From: Cladopsammia gracilis
Taxonomy: Eukaryota; Cnidaria; Anthozoa; Scleractinia; Dendrophylliidae
DNA length: 64,000 bases
Direction of reading: 5' to 3'
Assembly: GCA_022457155.1 (NCBI GenBank)
Contig: JAJGOT010000217.1
Location: 1,245,001-1,309,000, forward strand
Part shown: in pieces, positions 57,671-64,000 of the stretch
Position numbering within the stretch: position 1 is the stretch's first letter
Layout of the letters: each line of letters opens with the position of its first letter
The notes under the pieces: generated by a model
Databases searched by the model: none
What the model saw: only the letters and a program-made list of their open reading frames with translations
Told to the model about the DNA's origin: nothing
Program-made: the position numbers and the translations under genes

Positions 57671-58098
57671 AGGCCCTGTTACATTGGGCAATGATTCGTG
57701 CACCTTGTCTCGCAACAACTAAAAACCGTGCGTTGCGGTGCTGCGAGACAAGTTGCACGAGGGGTGTTACACTGCGCTATGTTTCTCGCAACGTCTGTCA
57801 TTCTGGGTACTGTCATTGCCATTGAGTCACTTTCAGCCGCCATTTTGTCTTCGAGACAACAACGCACATTTGCTAAAAGGAGCAATTTAATTGGCTGATG
57901 TCACAAAACGTTGCGACACACGTTACAGGAAGCATGTTACACTACGCAACGCTTGAGAAATTCGTTGTAGCGTTGCAAGAATCGTTGTGAAAAATAGAAC
58001 TGAGTTCTACTTCTCGCAACGTAATTTTTCACGCAACTTGTGTCGCAACAAAATTGCGAGACAAGTTGCACGAAACATTGCTTTGTGTAACAGCGCCT
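57671..58098. mobile_element. MITE with AGGCCCTGTTACA ends, TTA target
   Basis: AGGCCCTGTTACATTGGGCA and the right end TGTAACAGCGCCT are inverted, with TTA on both sides (57668-57670 and 58099-58101). TTGTCTCGCAAC/GTTGCGAGACAAG blocks occur in both orientations. The frames at 57679-57898 are within it and not genes. Harbinger-like by target size. Confidence 0.8.
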
Positions 58099-58149
58099 TT
58101 AATCTACCATGTAAAACTAGTAATTAGTTTTGAAAAAAGGCAAATAAAC

Positions 58150-58215
58150 GATTGATTGATCGATTGATTGATCGATTGATTGATTGATTGATTGATTGAT
58201 AGATTAATCGATTGA
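58150..58215. repeat. (GATT)n microsatellite
   Basis: Counterpart of the run at 30387-30421, longer here. Confidence 0.9.
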
Positions 58216-58286
58216 TCAAAAGTCAGTCTCAAAAGACAACGGTGGTGGTGAAGCTTCTCGGTTACATGCTAATTTTCTGGTAGTGT

Positions 58287-61200
58287 TTACTGGTTAGCAG
58301 ACGAAACCAATTGTGCAAAGATACTATCTTTTCGATTAATTAATATCGTTGGTTTGTCAAACTCTACTAAACGACCCTTGTCTAAAACAAGAATCTTGTC
58401 ATAATGCATGACATTGGTCATGCGATGGGCAATGGTCAACACGGTGCAGTCCTTTAGTTGGTCCTTGATGGTGTTATACAGCAATCTTTCAGTTTCATAA
58501 TCAACGTTTGCAGTTGCTTCGTCAAACACGATCACCTTCTTCTTATGCAGCATGGCTCTAGCCAAGCACAGCAACTGCCTCTCCCCAACGCTAAAGTTGC
58601 TCCCTCGCTCGGTCACATGAGAATGTAGCTTGTTAGGAGTCTTCTCTAGCAGCGATTTAATATGAGCCTTCTCGAGAGCGACCCAAATGTCTTGGTCGTC
58701 ATACTCTTGGAACGGATCTAGATTACTGCGCAGTGTCCCGGTAAAGAAAATAGGATCTTGTGGGATTGCAGTCAAAGCCTCTCGCGCCTGTTGAATGTTA
58801 AGCTCGCTGAGGCAAACTTCCCCTAGAAATATCTTGCCATCGTGTTCAGGCATCCTAAATAATGAAGCGACCAGTGATGATTTGCCTGCTCCAGTTCTCC
58901 CTACGATTCCAACTTTTTCACCTGCTTCTATTATAAAAGAGACATCTTCAAGCGCTTTAGGACCTCCAGGGTAGTAACAGAGAGACACGTTCTGAAACTT
59001 CAGTTGTCCCGTTCTGCTCCAGTCTTCTGGTGCATAATTGGTCAGATCGTAGCCAGGCTCGGGTTCCAGTTCGGTGTAGTTCAGCACACGTTGTGTTGAA
59101 GTCATCCAGTTTTGCATACGAGCAAAGATTGTTATTGCCAGAAGAGATTTTGAGACCAGCTGAATGGCGTACGTTATTGATAGACCCTTTGAACCTAACA
59201 GATAAATCGTTAAACAATATTAACATTTGCTTATCTTTCCAACTAAGACAAGACAACTAAACCTCACAAACTGTTGGAGGTACATTGAATTAGGTTAGGA
59301 ACTTTTCCCTTTTGTCATGCTTGAGTATACACATATAACTAGTAATAATAAAACAGAATCGTCTAGGATCCAAATATTCGACATCAGCTGCATAATTATC
59401 ACTTCATAACCCACACCAATGAAATTGTTTAAGGTCGCGGGGGACAGGTTCCGCTCATCAGTATGCATTTATGAAAAGAGTATGCACGAAGTGCGACGGC
59501 TAATACCGAAAATGCGCGAAATATTCACGAACAGGCTCTGTAATGTTTCTGCATCAATGATTGCACGTGCAAAGCGCTGTCTGGTACAATACACTATTTT
59601 TCAACGCATTGTTCTTTCTGCATGAAGTCTTGACAATAGCCCGTGGATTATAATTAGAAAAATTACCATAAATATATTTTTTTACATTCTTGTTTGCTCG
59701 GGAAGCCTTCGGAAGCGTAAAAACAAGGAATTTTGTGTCCAAGAATTCAGTGCGGATAGAGAATTTCATGAGTTGACACTGCAGAGAGTTAAACTAGGTG
59801 TATTGTAACGGAGCACTCGCCGGGGCCGAAGGCCCGGCTGCGCAGCCCCATACTCATAGAACCCATGCCCGTCATTTTTCATGGTCATGGCTAGCGGAAT
59901 GTCGCGGGCGTGTTGTGTGCCCGCCGCCGTACGCCCGCCGTACGCTTTGGGCTCGAGGGCACTTATGACTTCGCAAAACATGTGCGTACGACGTCATCAA
60001 CATACGGGATCTTTGAGGTTTTTCGCGCGGCTACACAGCCGTCAGCTCGGTAAGTTTGGATCTTTCGTTGGTCAGCTAGTGTTTAGCGGAGAAGTAAAGT
60101 TGTTATTTCCCTGCATTTTTTCGCGGTTTGCTACTCAAGACGAATACTAATTAAGGGATACTCAGAAGCCGCTTTAGTAGAAAAAGAAGAGCTTTCTGGG
60201 ATAAAATCTTGCTTCGAGGAACTTTGTATGTTTTTCAATGCGGGGAGATATGTTTGTTTTTATTACGGATTTCAGAACCAAAGGAGCGGAGATTTAGAGA
60301 GTTAACAAGCAAGCGATCGCGAAGGACTCAAAGGTAAACTGAACAGATTACATTTTTCGATGGGAATTTATGTTGATATCAATCTGTGATTGACATTTTC
60401 TTTGTGTTCTTGTGTAGTTTTGGAGAATTATTTTAATTAAAACGAGCCTAACTTCAGGTGCATCGATTTCTTGAATTTCATCGAAGGCAGCTTGATGCGC
60501 TATATTAAAATGGTACGCGTTTTGCTTTTAAACATAAACTAATGGAGATTTGAATCAAATTTGTGGAAAGAAGATTGTGTTGTCCATTTTTATGTGTTTG
60601 TTCATTCATTACATAGGTTGAAAAGCGATTTCATGGAAACAAAACAAGACTAGACTTCACTCGCGTCGCCTTGTGCAAATAGTTTTGTGTATTTTTGCAA
60701 TTTTGATTTCCAAATCAGTTTCTCGAGCAATATTTGGCAAACAACAACTGTATTTTATTCGAAAAGTAGTCGTACTGGTTATTCTAGACAGAGAAAAGTT
60801 TTTTTGTGAACTTTTGTACGGTCTAAATGTACTGTGCAGATTGTCGGGTAATAAGCCTTAAGCTTACTGTTTTTGAGAATTGCTAAAACTGAAAAATAGC
60901 CCGGTCGTAAAAATTTAAATTTTTGTGCTTCCGACCTTTCACCTTAGTTAAGTTTCACCTTAGTTAAGCTTGTTCAAAGTGCTACGCTGTTAGGCTCAGC
61001 CTATCTATATATATTAGATTGTCATATCTGACTCAAAAATTTTAAATAGCCCCTTACGGGGAAGATATGAGGCTTCAAATTCTCACATGGACAATTTGAC
61101 TCCCTTAAAAGCTAATAACTTTTAATTTAAGTTGAAATAAAAAAATCGGAGTCAGATATGACACAATAGACGTTTTGACGGATCGGTGAGTGGTGAAATC

Positions 61201-61961
61201 AACTTGCTTTGTGTTCTTCTCGAGGAGCAAACTAATGGACACAAAACCACGTTTAAAAAATAATAACTTTAGTGGCTTACAGCATTGTCGCAAAGCGCGA
61301 TCCCTTCAATAAAAAAACAATCCTTATGCACTTCTATTATTCGCCAATATCTCTGTTAAATTTTAGCGAAATCGGCTTTTTAACGTTCACGATATAGCGT
61401 TTTTCAAAGTGACACCCCTGCTAAAATTTTGCCTTATGAATTTATTCATGACCAGGTATCCCCCGCGACCTTAAATGTTATAGACTATGACTTTTGAAAC
61501 AACTTTCATGCACTGTGACTTTTACTAATTACAAAAAGGAGTATTAGCCTCAAGACAAATCATCATATTAATATAGTACGATTATTACATTAATTATTAT
61601 CATATATATGCTTTAGACTTCACACCGGCATTTACTATGTTTGCCAACCATGAAGCTTACCAGGATAGTCTGGAAAAAAGGCAAATCCGAAGTTCCATGC
61701 TTTTTTCCTTTGGCTATTCGGCTTTTCAGGTAAATTTAAGCAAGACGTGGCTCAACACGGGCTGACCAGGTTTACCGAGCTTTTCGACAGTCATTTCTTG
61801 CAAGGGATGTGACTTAAAACTCACCTGCACTGTCATTTAGTAAAATGGAGGTGAAAATAACAATGCCGGAGAAGAAGCCCACAATAAGATCAACTCGAAG
61901 GCCGAACCACAATTTCGTCGTGGTATATATCATCCACTCCCTATTGTTGTGATCTTGTCGC
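58287..61961 (-). pseudogene. Partial second ABCC4-like copy (exons 6 and 7)
   Basis: Exon 7 homologue 58287-59185 keeps the whole NBD2: GRTGAGKSS, FSVGE, VIVFDE and the H-loop region, with only a few substitutions against 30553-31451. Exon 6 homologue 61825-61961 is open, with intact acceptor and donor. It reads LRVDLIVG where the proximal gene has LRVHLIVG. The exon 7 acceptor is damaged: the two bases before the exon are GG instead of AG, and the nearest AG would add one base and shift the frame. The intron is swollen by a 2-kb TTAA element. No exon 5 homologue is seen before 64000; a long palindrome occupies that place. Upstream exons beyond the window cannot be excluded. Most likely a decaying 3' duplicate. 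Confidence 0.8.
59433..61470. mobile_element. TTAA-flanked TIR element, 2038 bp, in the duplicated intron
   Basis: GGTCGCGGGGGACAGG on the left and CCCCCGCGACC on the right are inverted, flanked by TTAA (59429-59432 and 61471-61474). The proximal intron reads GAAATTGTTTAAGTGCTATAG at 31778-31798, a clean empty site with one TTAA. The interior 59820-61015 matches the repeat at 41130-43360. No transposase frame, so non-autonomous; TTAA points to piggyBac or Kolobok. Confidence 0.9.
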
Positions 61962-61996
61962 CTGAATAACAATAAGATAAAAAATAAAAAAGCTCT

Positions 61997-64000
61997 TTAA
62001 GGTGGCTCGACTTTTTTTTTCTTTTTTTTTTTTTTTTCGGGGGGGGGGGGAGGGCAATACCTACCAAGTTTGAGCATCAACTACGACGCCATTAACAATG
62101 CTATGGAAAAACGGTCACCACAGCTTTATTGGATAAAGATTAAAATTTGCTAAGACCAGCTATAGTGTTATATTAACATCGGAGTTGCCATAGCAACGTA
62201 ATGACGCCATGATATTTTTTACTTGTCGTCGTATTTCTCGGTACTACAGGAGGTTTTTTCGGTAATCGCTTAAGGAAGCTTGTACTTCCCATAGCGCCTC
62301 GATTATGGCAAAGATTGAACAAATTCAACAAGAGCGTTTTAGAAATTTTTTGGGGATGAAGTTTTGGGGAATATAAATACAGTGAAAACATACCATCGAC
62401 ATAATTGGCTAATATCTAAAGAAAACGACGCGCATCGGGGATATAGTTTCTTCACACAGTAGATTGATTCTACTTAAAATCGTGTGTAAAAAAGTAAGGG
62501 GATTGCTTTGGCCGATTGCGAGAAAGAAGGATTTGATTAGTGTGCGTTCAGTTGCTCTTGTTGCCATTTTTGTATGTAATTTGGTCTACGCCTACAAATA
62601 CACCTTATTCCAAAATGACGGGCAATTTATTATTTTGTATGCATTTCACTTAGCCCTCTTTGCCTCATTTTCGCGTGAAAATTCTGTTGTATTTCCACAT
62701 GCTGACGAGGCAACAAGGGCTTATTAACATACATATAAAAGAATAATAAATTGACCACCATTTTGGAATAAGGTGTATGTGATGATAATTTGGAAACCAC
62801 TTGATAATATATTTTTTTTTTTAAATTTGACAATCTCGAGATTAATCATCAATGTATATGGCCTGCAACTTTCAAGGACATTGAAATTATGTAAGGCAAT
62901 AAAATAGGGTCTCCAGTTGTGTTTACAAGTGAGCGTCCTCATTATTCAGGTATTGTTTTCAAGTTTCATATGCACGTGCACAACTTTTGCAAAAAAAAAA
63001 AAAACATTTGCATCGAACAGAACGCTCGATTGCTTTCCGAAGAATTTTCCGAAATATGCTAATAACTGGCTTGAGAATTGCAATAACATTACGCACTCGA
63101 TGTCAAGCTATAACGTGGGTCTAGACTTTTATCCTGCTCTGTTGTTTTGTGGAATAACACCTTTTTTTTTGTTTTCTGGACAAAGAGACCCTCGGCATGG
63201 CTGCATTACAGCGTAATAGCGTGACATCGAGTGCGTAATGTTGTTACAATTCTCAAGCCAGTTATAACTATATTTCGGAAAATTCTTCGGAAAGCAATCA
63301 AGCGTTCTGTTCGATGCAAATTAATTTTTTGCCAAAGTTGTGCACGTGCATATGGAATTTGAAAATAATACCCGTGAATAATGAGGCACTCATATGTATA
63401 CAAAAAATCTGCGGGAAAAATTTGGTACATTGGAGGCCCTATTTTATTGCCTTACATGTTTTCAATGTACTTGAAACTTGCAGGCCATATAAATTGATGA
63501 TTAATCTCGAGATTAGTGTCAAATTAAAAAAATATATATATATATTAAGCGGTTTCCAAATTATCATCACATTTGTAGGTATAGAACAAATTACATACAA
63601 AAATGGCAACAAGCGCCTGAACGCACACCATCAAATCTTTCTTTCTCGCCGGCCAAAGCAATCCCCCTCACTTTTTCACACACGATCTCAGATGGATTCA
63701 AATTACCATGAGATGAAACTGCATTCCCAAAGCACATGGTTTTCTTTAGATATTAGCCAATTACTGTCGATACTGGCCAGGCCGCGGGGTTGGTGTTCGA
63801 GTGTGTCACTTGCTTTTTTCGTATTTTATGTTTTTCACTGTATTTATAATCCCCAAAATTTCATCCCCAAAAATTTCTAAAACGCTCTTATAGAATTTAT
63901 TCAATATTTATTTGCTATAATCGAGGCGGCTAATGGGAGGAACAAGATCCCTTAAACGATTATCTAAAAAACCTCCTGGTGCCGAGAAATACGACGGCAA
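61997..64000. repeat. Very long palindrome (fold-back element), right end outside the window
   Basis: The left arm from about 62223 to 63113 is repeated inverted from 63221 to 64000, with the centre near 63167. Matching blocks include TTGTCGTCGTATTTCTCGG, ATTAATCATCAATGTATATG, GAACAGAACGCTCGATTGCT and GAGAATTGCAATAACATTAC. A TTAAGGTGGCTCGAC sequence at 61997 and a poly(T)/poly(G) tract may be the left terminus. Open frames here are palindrome artefacts. Confidence 0.85.
62600..62778. mobile_element. MITE nested in the left palindrome arm
   Basis: ACACCTTATTCCAAAATG and GCAATTTATTATT pair with AATAATAAATTG and CATTTTGGAATAAGGTGT. The right arm near 63567-63585 has the uninterrupted join ATCACATTTGTAGG, so this unit entered only one arm after the palindrome formed. 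Confidence 0.85.

Larger units (their letters stand above)
55552..61990. repeat. Segmental duplication, distal copy, enlarged by insertions
   Basis: Homologous to 29745-32345 in the same orientation. Extra material is at 55781-56958 (TIR element plus palindrome), 57161-57565 (MITE), 57671-58098 (MITE) and 59433-61470 (TTAA element). Homology ends at about 61996 at a TTAAGGTGGCTCGAC sequence. Confidence 0.9.

Noticed and set aside
62000..62460. Remnant of exon 5 of the second ABCC4-like copy
   Set aside because: I looked for the SPTGRILNRFSSD block upstream of exon 6 and did not find it before 64000; the sequence is the long palindrome.
62464..63880. Several open frames of 70-188 codons on both strands
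   Set aside because: They mirror each other across the long palindrome, so openness on one strand reflects the other; no domain is visible.

Overview
The window looks like nuclear DNA of an anthozoan cnidarian, most likely a stony coral. Host genes are sparse. They are a spliced ABC transporter with GT-AG introns, intronless class A G-protein-coupled receptors of the kind expanded in cnidarians, and nuclear tRNA-Ser genes. They sit in AT-rich sequence full of terminal-inverted-repeat (TIR) elements, fold-back palindromes, decayed retroelements and microsatellites. No bacterial operons, CRISPR arrays or insertion sequences are present. The species cannot be fixed from the sequence alone.

Layout. 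1-6.4 kb: a fold-back MITE, a TA-flanked MITE, a 386-bp palindrome carrying hammerhead-like cores, an intact intronless receptor gene (3876-4760), then TA and pentanucleotide microsatellites. 8.2-11.6 kb: two back-to-back Harbinger-like elements with smaller palindromes and a tRNA-like SINE nested inside. 11.6-12.3 kb: reverse-transcriptase-like fragments arranged head to head. 12.7-15.7 kb: a tandem duplication of about 1.4 kb, each copy with a tRNA-Ser(UGA) on the minus strand; a tRNA-Ser(CGA) follows at 17.76 kb on the plus strand. 18.5-20.7 kb: TTA microsatellites and a broken non-LTR retrotransposon. 21.6-25.9 kb: two broken receptor genes on the minus strand, one split by a Harbinger-like MITE and one closed by a single TAG, with a MITE between them that still holds a Myb-like ORF remnant. 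27.4-30.2 kb: a decayed LINE.

30.5-39.6 kb holds the main gene, a seven-exon ABCC4/MRP4-like transporter on the minus strand. The splices I assigned join in frame to 1262 residues with two complete nucleotide-binding domains. Its introns carry several MITEs.

41-55.5 kb is almost pure repeat: an interspersed repeat that recurs inside a TTAA element at 59.4-61.5 kb, an 85-bp minisatellite, a degenerate repeat field, and nested TTAA/TIR elements with six TGACGTCA sites.

55.5-62 kb is a second copy of the 3' end of the ABCC4-like gene and its downstream flank. It has been expanded by at least four insertions. Its last exon has lost the AG splice acceptor, and the expected upstream exon position is occupied by a very long palindrome (about 62.2-64.0 kb) that runs off the window. 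Comparing the two copies gives clear empty and filled sites for a 2038-bp TTAA element and a 288-bp TA element. Function therefore rests on the transporter, the one intact receptor and the tRNAs; the rest is a record of transposition and duplication.
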